The notes beneath the pieces are model-generated. The model ran no database searches. It saw only the letters and a list, made by a program, of their open reading frames with translations, and was not told the DNA's origin. From the NCBI RefSeq assembly GCF_947489715.1, contig NZ_CANLER010000001.1, forward strand, positions 186,001 to 250,000: a stretch of DNA of 64,000 nucleotides, written 5' to 3'. This document shows positions 45,691-54,828 of this stretch, in pieces. Source of the stretch: an uncultured Roseovarius sp. (GTDB taxonomy: Bacteria > Pseudomonadota > Alphaproteobacteria > Rhodobacterales > Rhodobacteraceae). Numbering within the stretch: position 1 is the first letter of the stretch; the number at the start of each line of letters is the position of its first letter. Both the position numbers and the translations under genes were made by a program.

Positions 45691-47454
45691 ATGCGAGCCG
45701 TCTGGTGCTCTGCGGTCCTTTGGATCGCGCTGATCTTTGCCGTGATGCCTGCGCCCACAGTGGCGCAAGCCCAGAATTCCGGAACCCGGCAGACCGGGGC
45801 CGCCGATCAAGGCCGTCAGATTGTGAACCCCCTGATTGAGGGGGTGTTGCAGCAGATGCTGGATCAGATGGCGCAGCCCCCTCGTGATCCTCCTGTAGTG
45901 CCTAATGACGATGTCCAACAGCCGCGCGGCGATAATACCCCAGGCGCGCCCGATGACGTACAGGCCGCCGACCGGGTGGGGCCGGTTGTCTCGCTGGACA
46001 GGTCCGTATTCCAGAGCCGAAGCAGGGCGGCGCTTGTCCGGGCGAAGATTACCGATAGCAGCGGGATTGACCGGGCTGTAGTGACGATCGGAAACCGGCA
46101 GGTGACCATGCGGGCCACGGGCCAAGATGTCTTTGAGGCTGGCGTGCCGCTTGCGCCCCATTACCGACCGATAGCGGTGACTGTTCAGGCCTGGGACAGG
46201 CGCAGAAACGCTTCGGCCATTGTGCCTTTGGCCGTGCGCCGAGTACCGGCTTGCGGGGCTGCTGATGATGTCAGCGTGTCACTGGTACAGTCCGTCCAGC
46301 GCAGCCTTGCGGCCCTGAACCGATACGGCGGGGGCATCGACGGTTTGGCGGGCCCCAACACGTGCCGGGCCATCGCGGAAGCAGGTATTGCAACGCCTTT
46401 CAGCTGGCCCCAGATCGCGCAGGAGCTTGAGACTCAGGTGGCCCTTGATCTGATCGCTTTGCAGGTCGACGCCCCTGCGGAAGTTCTGGACGAAACGGGC
46501 ACGATCCGCGTCAGCGTCCTTGATCCGCGCCGGACCGGTGCGGTTACCTGGGTCCGAATGCTGGTCGATGGGGTAATGGCGGAAGAGGTGCAAAACCGGT
46601 CGCAGGATTTGTTCTTTACGGTGCCTGTTGCCGAAGGGACCACCCGTCAGGTCACCTTTCTGGCGCTGGATCGAAGCAAAAACAGACCTCTGACGCAAGC
46701 GCGCGTCGTGCTGTCGCGGCCAGAGGCGCTGCGGCTTGAGCTGAGCGCTGAGGGGATGCTGGGCAATCGGATCGAAAGCGAAGACGCGCAGATTATGGTG
46801 ACGGCCAGCATCAGTGGCACTCAGGAAGCGCGGGTATTTTATGAGGATACTCAATCGCTTGAGCGTGGCGCGCGGGACTATGTTGGACGCCCGGTCACCT
46901 TCATGCTGAGCATGCCCGCGCCGGGTGCGCGCACGCTCGTGACCTTTTGGGCCGAGAGCGGGCGGCGTACCGTCCCACGGCAGCGGCTTGAATTGGTGCG
47001 AGTCCGTGTGCACGTGCCCGTCATCTGGATCGGTGATCTTGCGCTGTCTCCGATACCAGTGGCGGATCCGGGGTGGAGCTATACACCCGTGCCGCCACCG
47101 GGCCGGGCCGAGGTGCCGGCGAAATTGGCGCTGGCAAGCGCTGATCGAAGACCTGGGGCGGTATCTCCTCTGCCGGTGGTGCCGCGCGCTGGATTGCAAT
47201 GGTGGGTCGTGCCCGCCGGGTTGGGTCTGGTTCTGTTGCTTGGCGTGGCCGGGCTGATCCGAAAAGCGAAATCGCGGCCATCTGACATATCAAAAGCCCC
47301 TCCCACGCTGCGTGTTGTGGCGGTGCCCGATCCTGCCCCTTCAGTCGAAGTTGCAGGCGCCGATTTGCCGGGCCTGATGTTGACGGTCGAGCCGGGGTCG
47401 CGGGGCAAGGTCGCTTTGGAATTCGAGGAAACATTGGAGGATGCAGCGCCATGA
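45691..47454 (+). CDS. Exported peptidoglycan-binding-domain protein with C-terminal anchor
   Basis: I do not recognise the full architecture of this 587-residue protein. A signal peptide (residues 1-28) is followed by an Asn/Gln/Pro-rich linker and a beta-rich domain. A PG_binding_1-like unit (SVQRSLAALNRYGGGIDGLAGPNT) is near residue 200, and further beta domains follow. One membrane helix is at about residues 503-523, leaving a 60-residue cytoplasmic tail rich in Pro and Val. The topology suggests a cell-wall sensor or tether. The next gene overlaps it by four bases. Confidence 0.75.
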   Translation: MRAVWCSAVLWIALIFAVMPAPTVAQAQNSGTRQTGAADQGRQIVNPLIEGVLQQMLDQMAQPPRDPPVVPNDDVQQPRGDNTPGAPDDVQAADRVGPVVSLDRSVFQSRSRAALVRAKITDSSGIDRAVVTIGNRQVTMRATGQDVFEAGVPLAPHYRPIAVTVQAWDRRRNASAIVPLAVRRVPACGAADDVSVSLVQSVQRSLAALNRYGGGIDGLAGPNTCRAIAEAGIATPFSWPQIAQELETQVALDLIALQVDAPAEVLDETGTIRVSVLDPRRTGAVTWVRMLVDGVMAEEVQNRSQDLFFTVPVAEGTTRQVTFLALDRSKNRPLTQARVVLSRPEALRLELSAEGMLGNRIESEDAQIMVTASISGTQEARVFYEDTQSLERGARDYVGRPVTFMLSMPAPGARTLVTFWAESGRRTVPRQRLELVRVRVHVPVIWIGDLALSPIPVADPGWSYTPVPPPGRAEVPAKLALASADRRPGAVSPLPVVPRAGLQWWVVPAGLGLVLLLGVAGLIRKAKSRPSDISKAPPTLRVVAVPDPAPSVEVAGADLPGLMLTVEPGSRGKVALEFEETLEDAAP

Positions 47455-48029
47455 CCAATCAGACAATCGCCGAAAGCATACCACCCGCGGAATTCAATAA
47501 CGTTGTCGAGGCTGTGAAATCCGCGCTCAAATACGGCGATTCCGGCGTGCGGTTGACAGGCGTCGGGCTGGACGCCGGCACCTTGCAGAAAAGCGTGGCG
47601 GATGCAGTGGAAAGCGCGCTGTCGATCTCGGTTCTGGATGCGCTGCTGAAGGGGTGGTACGGGGCCAAGAGCATTGTGGCGCTGACCGGTGAAGAGGGCC
47701 CGATGGATGGCAAACCAAGGGTTGCCGCACTGGCCAGTCACACGCTCAAGGTTTCACACAAACCGGAAATTCGCGTGAGCCTGGGGGAAATGCTGGATAT
47801 CCGTACCATCGCGCTGCCGGTTACATTGAAGGTAGAAGCGTCGGGCGTGGCGCTGACGGTTGTGGACCGCACGATCACCAGGGTTTCAGCCGGGTATCTT
47901 CAGCCCAAGGTGGTGGTGAAGGTGGAGAAAGTGAAGGTGGTGGACGCTAAGCTGCCTCGGGTCGAGATGTCGGGTAACTTGCTGACAATGCAGAAAGATA
48001 CTGCCAGGGTCGACGCCCTGGAGGCTTAG
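47451..48029 (+). CDS. Hypothetical protein coupled to the envelope protein
   Basis: A 192-residue protein of unknown family. The N-terminal half is helical (EFNNVVEAVKSALKYGDSG and LQKSVADAVESALSI). The second half is beta-rich with Val/Lys alternation (LQPKVVVKVEKVKVVDAKLP). No signal peptide or membrane helix is seen. Its ATG overlaps the stop of the envelope protein, so the two are made together; it may bind the cytoplasmic tail of that protein, which is inference. Confidence 0.7.
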   Translation: MTNQTIAESIPPAEFNNVVEAVKSALKYGDSGVRLTGVGLDAGTLQKSVADAVESALSISVLDALLKGWYGAKSIVALTGEEGPMDGKPRVAALASHTLKVSHKPEIRVSLGEMLDIRTIALPVTLKVEASGVALTVVDRTITRVSAGYLQPKVVVKVEKVKVVDAKLPRVEMSGNLLTMQKDTARVDALEA

Positions 48030-48254
48030 AATCTAGCAAAGACCGACACATGGCTTTGGCGTGGTGCTGTGCCGGATATGACGTTGGTTTTACGTGTTGT
48101 GGGGCGGCGGGCGAGAATTTGCTTCCTGATAATGTGTTTATCCACTCACCGATTCCGTCGGGCGGAAGCATTATTCGCATTGATCTAATTATGTGTTGTG
48201 ACGCATCTGAACCCGACCAAGCGGATGGCCGGGCTCTTGCATTTTTGTTCTCGA

Positions 48255-50270
48255 TCAGATCAGGGATTTGACCCTTTCTGCGACGGCCTCGGCGGTGATG
48301 CCGAATTTCTCGTAGAGTGTGCCGGCAGGGGCCGATGCGCCAAAGCTCCACATGCCTACGAAACCGGCTTTGGCTTCGCGGCCCCGTTCGCCAAGCAACC
48401 AGCGGTCCCAGCCTTGCTGAACAGCCGCCTCGACACCGACGCGCACTGGACCGCCGGGCAGGATGCGTTTGCGATAGGCTTCGTCCTGGTCGGCAAAAAG
48501 CTCCATGCAGGGCATCGAAACGACACGCGTGCCGATGCCTTGGGCCTGCAACATGTCGCGCGCCTTCATGGCGATTTCGACCTCGGAACCGGTGGCGATA
48601 AGGATGGCCTGACGCTTGCCATCGGCATCGGCCAGAACATAGGCGCCCTGCGCGGTCAGGTTCTTGTTCTTATGCTCATGCCGAAGGGTGGGCAAACCCT
48701 GACGGGTCAGCGACAGCACCGAAGGTGTCGATTTTGAGCTGAGCGCCAGTTCCCAGGCCTCGGCTGTTTCGACCGTGTCACAGGGGCGGAAGACCCGCGT
48801 GTTGGGGGTGGCGCGGCTGATTGCCAGATGCTCGACCGGCTGATGGGTCGGGCCGTCCTCGCCCAGACCGATACTGTCATGGGTCATGACAAAGACGGTG
48901 GGCACTTTCATCAGCGCGGCCAGACGCATGGCGGGGCGTGCATAATCGGTGAAACACATGAAGGTGCCGCCATAGGGACGGATGCCGCCATGCAGCGCCA
49001 TGCCGTTCATCGCGGCAGCCATGCCATGTTCGCGAATGCCCCAATAGACATAGCGCCCTTTACGATTATCGATGTCGAAAACGCCCAGATCACCGGTCTT
49101 GGTATTGTTCGAGCCGGTCAGGTCGGCCGAACCGCCAACGGTTTCGGGCATGATCGGGTTGATCACCTCAAGCACCATTTCAGACGATTTACGGGTCGCC
49201 GCTTTTGGTTTTTCCTCGGAAATCTGCTTTTTCAGCGCCTTGATGCGGGCGGAAAGCTTGGCGGGAACATCACCGTCAAAGACGCGTTTGAATTCCGCCT
49301 GACGCCGCTCGGATACCTCGCCTAGACGCGCCCGCCATTCGGCATGATCCGCCGCGCCGCGCTGGCCGATTGCTTCCCACGCGGATTTGACATCGGCAGG
49401 CACCTCAAACGGGCCGGTTGTCCAGCCATAGGCGGATTTGGCGGCGGCCATCTGCGCCTCATCCGTCAGTGCGCCGTGACCTTTGGACGTATCCTGCGCC
49501 GCGTGACCAAGCGCGATGTGGGTCTTGCAGGCGATCATCGTCGGCTTCTTGGTTTTCTTCGCAGCCGTAATCGCTTCGTCAATCTCATCGGGGTTATGGC
49601 CATCAATTTCGATCACCTGCCACCCGGCGGCGCGGAAGCGTTTTACCTGATCGGTCTTGTCCGACAGTGAGACCTTGCCGTCGATGGTGATGTCATTGTT
49701 GTCCCAGAAGACGATCAGCTTGCCCAGCGAATGCCGACCGGCAAGGCCGATCGCCTCGTGGCTGACGCCTTCCATCAGGCAGCCGTCACCGGCGATGACA
49801 TAGGTATAGTGATCTACCAACTTGCGGCCATAGCGGGCGCGCAGGATTTCCTCGGCCATGGCAAAGCCCACGGCATTTGAGATCCCCTGGCCCAGCGGAC
49901 CGGTGGTGGTTTCAATGCCCGCATGCAGGAAGTTTTCCGGGTGACCGGCGGTCAGCGCACCCCATTGACGGAAATTCTTGATCTGCGCCAGATCCATGCC
50001 CTTGTAATCGGTGAGGTAAAGCAGCGAATAGATCAGCATCGAGCCGTGGCCAGCGGACAGGATGAACCGGTCGCGGTCAGGCCATTCGGGTGCGGCGGCG
50101 TCGAATTTAAGGTGCTTTTCATAGAGGACCGTGGCGACATCGGCCATGCCCATCGGCATGCCAGAGTGACCGGAATTGGCGGCATGAACCGCATCAAGGG
50201 TCAGCGCGCGGATGGCGGTCGCTTTGGACCAGTGATCGGGGTTGGCTTTGCGCAGGGCGGCGATGTCCAC
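48255..50270 (-). CDS. tkt: Transketolase
   Basis: Thiamine-diphosphate enzyme of the pentose phosphate and Calvin pathways, 671 residues. The TPP motif is [18 protein letters not shown] through [11 protein letters not shown]. The second half has the [15 protein letters not shown] and GEDGPTHQP segments. The start is taken as GTG at [14 protein letters not shown], which is where family members begin and is preceded by AAAGGA. An ATG 14 codons upstream is in frame but the extra residues are not family-like. Confidence 0.95.
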   Translation of the reverse strand: MDIAALRKANPDHWSKATAIRALTLDAVHAANSGHSGMPMGMADVATVLYEKHLKFDAAAPEWPDRDRFILSAGHGSMLIYSLLYLTDYKGMDLAQIKNFRQWGALTAGHPENFLHAGIETTTGPLGQGISNAVGFAMAEEILRARYGRKLVDHYTYVIAGDGCLMEGVSHEAIGLAGRHSLGKLIVFWDNNDITIDGKVSLSDKTDQVKRFRAAGWQVIEIDGHNPDEIDEAITAAKKTKKPTMIACKTHIALGHAAQDTSKGHGALTDEAQMAAAKSAYGWTTGPFEVPADVKSAWEAIGQRGAADHAEWRARLGEVSERRQAEFKRVFDGDVPAKLSARIKALKKQISEEKPKAATRKSSEMVLEVINPIMPETVGGSADLTGSNNTKTGDLGVFDIDNRKGRYVYWGIREHGMAAAMNGMALHGGIRPYGGTFMCFTDYARPAMRLAALMKVPTVFVMTHDSIGLGEDGPTHQPVEHLAISRATPNTRVFRPCDTVETAEAWELALSSKSTPSVLSLTRQGLPTLRHEHKNKNLTAQGAYVLADADGKRQAILIATGSEVEIAMKARDMLQAQGIGTRVVSMPCMELFADQDEAYRKRILPGGPVRVGVEAAVQQGWDRWLLGERGREAKAGFVGMWSFGASAPAGTLYEKFGITAEAVAERVKSLI

Positions 50271-50461
50271 GGGGAGTTTTTCCTTTGGCAGTGGCAACAG
50301 ATAAGGCTGCATATCAGCCCAGCCTCAAAGATCAACCCGGCCAGAAGTTGCGAGCGTTAGGGGGGCGCATTTTACCTGGGTTTTGAGTAGGTTTAGGATC
50401 AGGTCACCGTTGGTCCGATTCGCCGGACGGGTGGGAATGATGATTGAGGGGGTTTGAGGCA

Positions 50462-50965
50462 ATGAGCCAGATAGAAGAACTGCAAAGGCGGATCACCGCT
50501 GCGCTGGACAGGATCGGGCAGGGCCTGGACGAGGTGGCGCCCGGGGGCGGTGCTGATGCCGGTGAGATTGACGCGTTGAAAAAAGAGCTGGAAGACGAGA
50601 AGCTGGTCAGTGCGCAGTTGGAAGAACGGTTGAAAGCGGTGAGCCAGAAGCAGCGAGAGCGTGCCGAGGCAGAGGATGCTGCGCGTGCCGAGCAGGCCGA
50701 TGCGCTGCGCAAGCTGGACACCGAGTTGCAATCCCTGCGCAAGGCCAATCAGCAATTGCGTGACAACAACAAGGCGCTGCGGGAAGCCAATGAGGCGGGC
50801 GTGGCCGAGCCTCATCTGATCAATAAATCCATGTTGGCCGAGTTGGAGGGCCTGCGTGCGGCGCGCGCGGCAGACCGGGCCGAGGCAGATGTGGTGATGG
50901 CGGATCTGGGACGGTTGATTTCAGGCGCGGCGACGGTCGAGCCCAGCCAGGCGGAGGATGCGTAA
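50462..50965 (+). CDS. Coiled-coil protein upstream of zapA
   Basis: A 167-residue, highly charged helical protein. Heptad-like repeats run from about residue 35 to 115 (DALKKELEDEKLVSAQLEERL and LQSLRKANQQLRDNNKALRE). The stop overlaps the zapA start (TAATG). It may act as a ZapA partner in the way ZapB does in E. coli, but it is not recognisably ZapB. Confidence 0.75.
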   Translation: MSQIEELQRRITAALDRIGQGLDEVAPGGGADAGEIDALKKELEDEKLVSAQLEERLKAVSQKQRERAEAEDAARAEQADALRKLDTELQSLRKANQQLRDNNKALREANEAGVAEPHLINKSMLAELEGLRAARAADRAEADVVMADLGRLISGAATVEPSQAEDA

Positions 50966-51360
50966 TGCCAGAGGTGACGATTGAAATCGGCGGAAGGTCG
51001 TTCGAGGTAGCCTGTCAGGAGGGTGAGGAGCATTATCTGCAATCCGCCGCCAAGATGCTGGATGAAGAAGCAGCGGTCCTGGCGTCGCAGATCGGGCGTA
51101 TCCCCGAAGCGCGAATGTTGCTGATGGCCGGGCTGATGCTGGCGGATAAAACCGCAGGCGTGCAGGATAAGCTGCGTGAAGTTGAAGACCGAATGGCCGA
51201 GAAAGAAGCCGAGCTGGAGCGATTGCGATCTGCGCCCCCGCCCGATGCCGAGCGGATCGAGGTGCCGGTGGTGCCGGGCCATGTGACGGATACGCTGGCC
51301 GAAATCGCGGCAAGAGCCGAAGCGCTGGCTGAAACGGTGGACGGCAAACGCGCGGGCTAA
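50965..51360 (+). CDS. zapA: Cell division protein ZapA
   Basis: ZapA bundles FtsZ filaments at mid-cell, 131 residues. The globular head has VTIEIGGRSFEVACQEGEE, followed by the helical domain with MLLMAGLMLADK and an EAELERL coiled coil. Length is typical for alphaproteobacteria. It is translated with the coiled-coil gene upstream. Confidence 0.9.
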   Translation: MPEVTIEIGGRSFEVACQEGEEHYLQSAAKMLDEEAAVLASQIGRIPEARMLLMAGLMLADKTAGVQDKLREVEDRMAEKEAELERLRSAPPPDAERIEVPVVPGHVTDTLAEIAARAEALAETVDGKRAG

Positions 51361-51363
51361 GCC

Positions 51364-52251
51364 TTAAACAGCACTGGAACTGGCCGGGCGGAACTTGTCC
51401 GTACGCCGAGCGAATGCGTGTTGGATAGCGGCCGCGATGCTGCGGCGTGCTGGTGACTCAGGCCCGGCGGTTTCTAGGATGAGGTTTGAAATCGGCATCT
51501 CGGGGAACCCCTGTTGTGGTCCGAGTGCCGTCATCTTTTCATTGATCGCACCACTGCCCAGAAGTGCTACGGCAACGCCCGCATCGACGGCAGCGGTAAT
51601 ACCTTGGACGCTTTGACTGGAATAGATCACGCGATAGGGGCGTTGCATGGCCTTTAAGGCCCCAAGCGCTGCATCGCGCCACCAGCAATCGCGATCAAAA
51701 AGAGCCACGGGCAGAACCTCGCGCGATAACAGGTCGTGATGGCGCGACATCAGCCATTGGGTCTGATCCCGCCACAGGACCGTGTCCGGATCATCGGGTG
51801 TTTCAACCTCATAGACCGCAAGATCGAGGGCTCCGTTCGCCAGAAGGCCGGGGAACCGCGCGCTCAGGTCGCAGATTACCTCAAGTTCGACGGAAGGATG
51901 CGATTGGGCAAACTCCGCGATGATCTGGGCCAGAGTGTCCTGGCTGTGATCGTCCGGGAGGCCTATTCGCAAACGCCCGGCCAATTGGTCCGCCGTCAGA
52001 TGGCGCAATGTAGTGTCTAGCGTTGCGGTCACCTGCCTGGCGATGGGCAGCAGTTCTTCACCGACAGGCGTCAGCGATACGCCGCGCCCGTGGCGCCTGA
52101 ACAGCGGCTGACCCAACGTCTCTTCCAGCTTTTTGATCTGCAGGCTGGCCGCCGATTGTGTGCGCAGGATACGGGCCGCCCCAAGCGTGAAACTGCCAGT
52201 GTCGGCGACAGCAATGAAGGTGCGCAGAAGATCACTATCAAGCGTATTCAT
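51364..52251 (-). CDS. LysR family regulator, divergent to a permease
   Basis: A 295-residue LysR protein: DSDLLRTFIAVADTGSFTLGAARILRTQSAASLQIKKLE is the winged helix and the effector domain follows. The recognition helix RTQSAASLQ is typical. It is transcribed away from the permease gene across a 93-base AT-rich gap with a palindrome, so it is likely the regulator of that gene. Confidence 0.88.
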   Translation of the reverse strand: MNTLDSDLLRTFIAVADTGSFTLGAARILRTQSAASLQIKKLEETLGQPLFRRHGRGVSLTPVGEELLPIARQVTATLDTTLRHLTADQLAGRLRIGLPDDHSQDTLAQIIAEFAQSHPSVELEVICDLSARFPGLLANGALDLAVYEVETPDDPDTVLWRDQTQWLMSRHHDLLSREVLPVALFDRDCWWRDAALGALKAMQRPYRVIYSSQSVQGITAAVDAGVAVALLGSGAINEKMTALGPQQGFPEMPISNLILETAGPESPARRSIAAAIQHAFARRTDKFRPASSSAV

Positions 52252-52253
52252 TC

Positions 52254-52267
52254 GATATGCTCATATC
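52254..52267. promoter_or_regulatory. 6-bp palindrome directly ahead of the lysR start
   Basis: GATATG and CATATC are separated by two bases and end three bases ahead of the lysR start codon. Its place suggests autoregulation or control of translation. AT-rich sequence with ATATATA follows toward the permease. Confidence 0.4.
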
Positions 52268-52344
52268 AGATAAAATATATATTCGTTTTTCTTTTAACTT
52301 GATGCCACGCATATTGGCAAATGAGAAATCAGAGGATTGAACCT

Positions 52345-53373
52345 ATGGCCGAACAGATTGAATCACGCGTGGGACTTGGCCGAATGCCGTTCTGGATGGT
52401 TGCAGCCGTGCTTTTCCTGATCGCTGCGGCGCTGATCTGGCCCGGGGATTTTGCGCAAACGGCTCTCTTCGTTGCATGGAGCCTCGTGGTAATTGCGCCA
52501 TTCGTCATACCGGGCATCCTGTTGGCGGCGTGGATCATTGCCAGCGGTGCGGACAGCCGGATCGCTCGCGTTTTCGAAGGGCGGATGGGGTGGTCGATCC
52601 TTGCGGCGGCGGCGATCGGTGCGGTGACACCCGTGTGTGGCGTGACCGTGCTCCCGCTCATGGCGGGCTTGCTGGCAGGAGGCGTGCCCTTGGCGCCGGT
52701 GATGGCTTTCTGGTTGTCGTCGCCGGTAACCGACCCGGCGATGCTGGCCACCACGGCGGCGACACTTGGTGTTGCCTTTGCTGTGGGCAAGACGGTTGCT
52801 GCCTTTATGCTTGGTTTGTTGGGTGGTGCCGGTACCTTGACCGTGTCGCGGGCGGGGTGGGCCCACGATCCGCTGCGAAATAATGCAATGGTTGGGCGCA
52901 TCGTGGCCGCACGCTGCGGTGGTGACATGCCATTTTTAATGGCCGTCTGGGCCGATGCAGACCGGCGGCGTGTGTTTGCGCGTCAGCTGTGGGCGACCAC
53001 CAGGCTGATCCTGATCTGTCTTATCCCCGCATTTGCGGCCGAACATGTACTGAATGCTTTACTTCAGCCCGAGGCGCTGAGTGCTTACGTGGGGCAGGGA
53101 ACAGCATGGGCAATTCCCCTAGCGGTTTTTGTCGGTGCGCCTGCCTATGTTGATGGTTACGCCGCCTTGCCGCTGACCCGTGCCCTGATTGACCACGGCA
53201 TGTCACAAGGTGCCGCGATGGCATTTCTGGTGTCGGGCGGGGTGGTCAGCATCTGGGGCGCGATGGCGATTTTCCCGGTGCTGAAATTGCGCCCTTTCCT
53301 GCTTTATCTGCTGCTGGCGGTCACAGGTTCGTTGCTGGCGGGATACGGATTCGAAGCCGCCATGTCGTTTTGA
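52345..53373 (+). CDS. Permease of the DUF318/YraQ family
   Basis: A 342-residue inner-membrane protein with about eight to ten helices. GAVTPVCGVTVLPLMAGLLAGG and the related VFVGAPAYVDGYAALPL stretch form an internal repeat typical of the family, with a possible metal-binding Cys in the first. Family members are linked to metal or metalloid export, but the cargo here is unknown. GAGG lies nine bases upstream of the ATG used; an ATG eight codons earlier lacks it. Confidence 0.8.
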   Translation: MAEQIESRVGLGRMPFWMVAAVLFLIAAALIWPGDFAQTALFVAWSLVVIAPFVIPGILLAAWIIASGADSRIARVFEGRMGWSILAAAAIGAVTPVCGVTVLPLMAGLLAGGVPLAPVMAFWLSSPVTDPAMLATTAATLGVAFAVGKTVAAFMLGLLGGAGTLTVSRAGWAHDPLRNNAMVGRIVAARCGGDMPFLMAVWADADRRRVFARQLWATTRLILICLIPAFAAEHVLNALLQPEALSAYVGQGTAWAIPLAVFVGAPAYVDGYAALPLTRALIDHGMSQGAAMAFLVSGGVVSIWGAMAIFPVLKLRPFLLYLLLAVTGSLLAGYGFEAAMSF

Positions 53374-53489
53374 TGCGCGATCACTTTTCGCCCAAACGTT
53401 CAGGTGTCCGGCCCGAGGAGGATGGCGGAGCTGGACGATTAGAGATCCTGCGTGTGCGGTAGCGCATTCGACTAAGCAACGGTTCTGGT

Positions 53490-53852
53490 TCAGGCGTTCG
53501 CTTCTCGGATCTTGTCAGCGGCTTCCTTATCGTAGACCACACCATTTTGTTCAAAAAGCGTGTCCAGTTCACCCGATAGCGTCATCTCGGTGATGATGTC
53601 GCAGCCGCCCACAAACTCACCTTTAACATAAAGCTGAGGAATTGTTGGCCAGTCGGAATAATCCTTGATCCCCTGGCGGACCGCATCATCGGCCAAAACG
53701 TTGATATCGGAAAATTCGACCCCCATGAAATTCAGCACGCCGGCCACGCGGCTGGAAAAACCGCATTGTGGCATTTCCTTGGTGCCTTTCATGTAAAGCA
53801 CAACGTCATTGGCTTTGACGGTTTCTTCGATCTGGGTTTTTGCGTCGGTCAT
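53490..53852 (-). CDS. grxD: Monothiol glutaredoxin Grx4/GrxD
   Basis: CGFS-type glutaredoxin of 120 residues that carries [2Fe-2S] clusters with BolA proteins. The active site is [12 protein letters not shown] and the glutathione site includes [19 protein letters not shown]. The bolA-like gene is 43 bases upstream in the same direction, matching the known Grx4-BolA partnership. Confidence 0.95.
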   Translation of the reverse strand: MTDAKTQIEETVKANDVVLYMKGTKEMPQCGFSSRVAGVLNFMGVEFSDINVLADDAVRQGIKDYSDWPTIPQLYVKGEFVGGCDIITEMTLSGELDTLFEQNGVVYDKEAADKIREANA

Positions 53853-53895
53853 GTTGACTTCCTTGCTGTGTCAGTCGCGCCTTGGGCGACGCGTC

Positions 53896-54132
53896 TCAAT
53901 CCGGGGCTTTGGTGGTCAGCGCCAATGCGTGAATTTCGCCTTGCGGGCCGTCCATTTTACCTTTGAGGGCCGCCATTACCGCGCGTTGCTGCTGCACGCG
54001 GTTTTGGCCACGAAAGCTCTCGTCGATCACTTCGGCGGCAAAATGCGCACCGTCATCCCCTTGCACCGTGATCTGGGCATTGGGGAAGCTTTCGCGGATC
54101 AGCGCTTCGATATCTGTGGCGAGAATGGCCAT
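53896..54132 (-). CDS. BolA/IbaG family protein
   Basis: A 78-residue BolA-fold protein with IEALIRESFPNAQITVQGDDG and the conserved His region DGAHFAAEVIDESFRG. It forms a [2Fe-2S]-bridged pair with Grx4, whose gene is next. It acts in iron homeostasis or cluster delivery. The start is well supported by GGAG ten bases upstream. Confidence 0.93.
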   Translation of the reverse strand: MAILATDIEALIRESFPNAQITVQGDDGAHFAAEVIDESFRGQNRVQQQRAVMAALKGKMDGPQGEIHALALTTKAPD

Positions 54133-54211
54133 CTTAGCTCTCCTTGGTTCTTCCCTTAGGATGTAGAACGCAAGGGGGAGAAGCGCAAGGTGGCTGAGGG
54201 GCTGAAATGCG

Positions 54212-54745
54212 TCAGATTTCTTCGCCCTTTTTCAGCAATTCGTCGATCAGCCGCCGTTGGATCGGCGCACTGTCCCCCCCTTCGAATTGCAAGGCGCCAC
54301 CTGAATAGAGCGTCCCGTAGGACTGAGCGAGATTGACCGTTTGGCCCAGACTCGAGATGAACTCCTTTTTCTCCAGCGGTGAGAGCGGGTGGATAAAAGT
54401 GGCCCATAACGTGCCCTGTGCAATGGCGTAACGAGCGTCCAAAGCACTGTCAAAATTGGCTTGCATCATACGAGTGAGATCTTCGGTCGAAATCTCATCG
54501 CTTTTACGGATCGGAACCATTGCGCGCATGCGATCGGCTTTGGCATCGGTGACAACGAATACCATCGTGCCTGCCACCTCGAATTGCCATGCGGCACCGT
54601 TTGTCTGAGCTTCGGGGTCAAGCGTGCTGATGATTTGCCCCAGCGTTTCCAGGGTCATCGGCGGTTCGGAAACTGGATCGCCCTCCTGCGCGCTAAGGGC
54701 AGGGGGCAGGAAGATAATCAGGGCAGCAATGGCAATGCGGATCAT
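54212..54745 (-). CDS. Secreted hypothetical protein, YbjN/chaperone-like fold
   Basis: A 177-residue protein with a signal peptide (IAIAALIIFLPPALSAQE). The mature part has a helix-strand order (TLETLGQIISTLDPEAQ, AAWQFEVAGTMVFVVTD) like small type III chaperone or YbjN folds, by eye only. It lies between purL and the bolA-like gene in the same direction. No function can be assigned. Confidence 0.65.
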   Translation of the reverse strand: MIRIAIAALIIFLPPALSAQEGDPVSEPPMTLETLGQIISTLDPEAQTNGAAWQFEVAGTMVFVVTDAKADRMRAMVPIRKSDEISTEDLTRMMQANFDSALDARYAIAQGTLWATFIHPLSPLEKKEFISSLGQTVNLAQSYGTLYSGGALQFEGGDSAPIQRRLIDELLKKGEEI

Positions 54746-54828
54746 GGGGCAGTCCTTTCAGATTTGCCCTGATCCTGACACGCAGGCGGATGCCTTGCCA
54801 TGCGCCTGATATGAATGTGAACAAATGT

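Noticed and set aside
48004-48021. CCAGGG/CCCTGG hairpin at the end of the 192-residue gene
   Set aside because: It lies inside the coding sequence before the stop and has no T-run.
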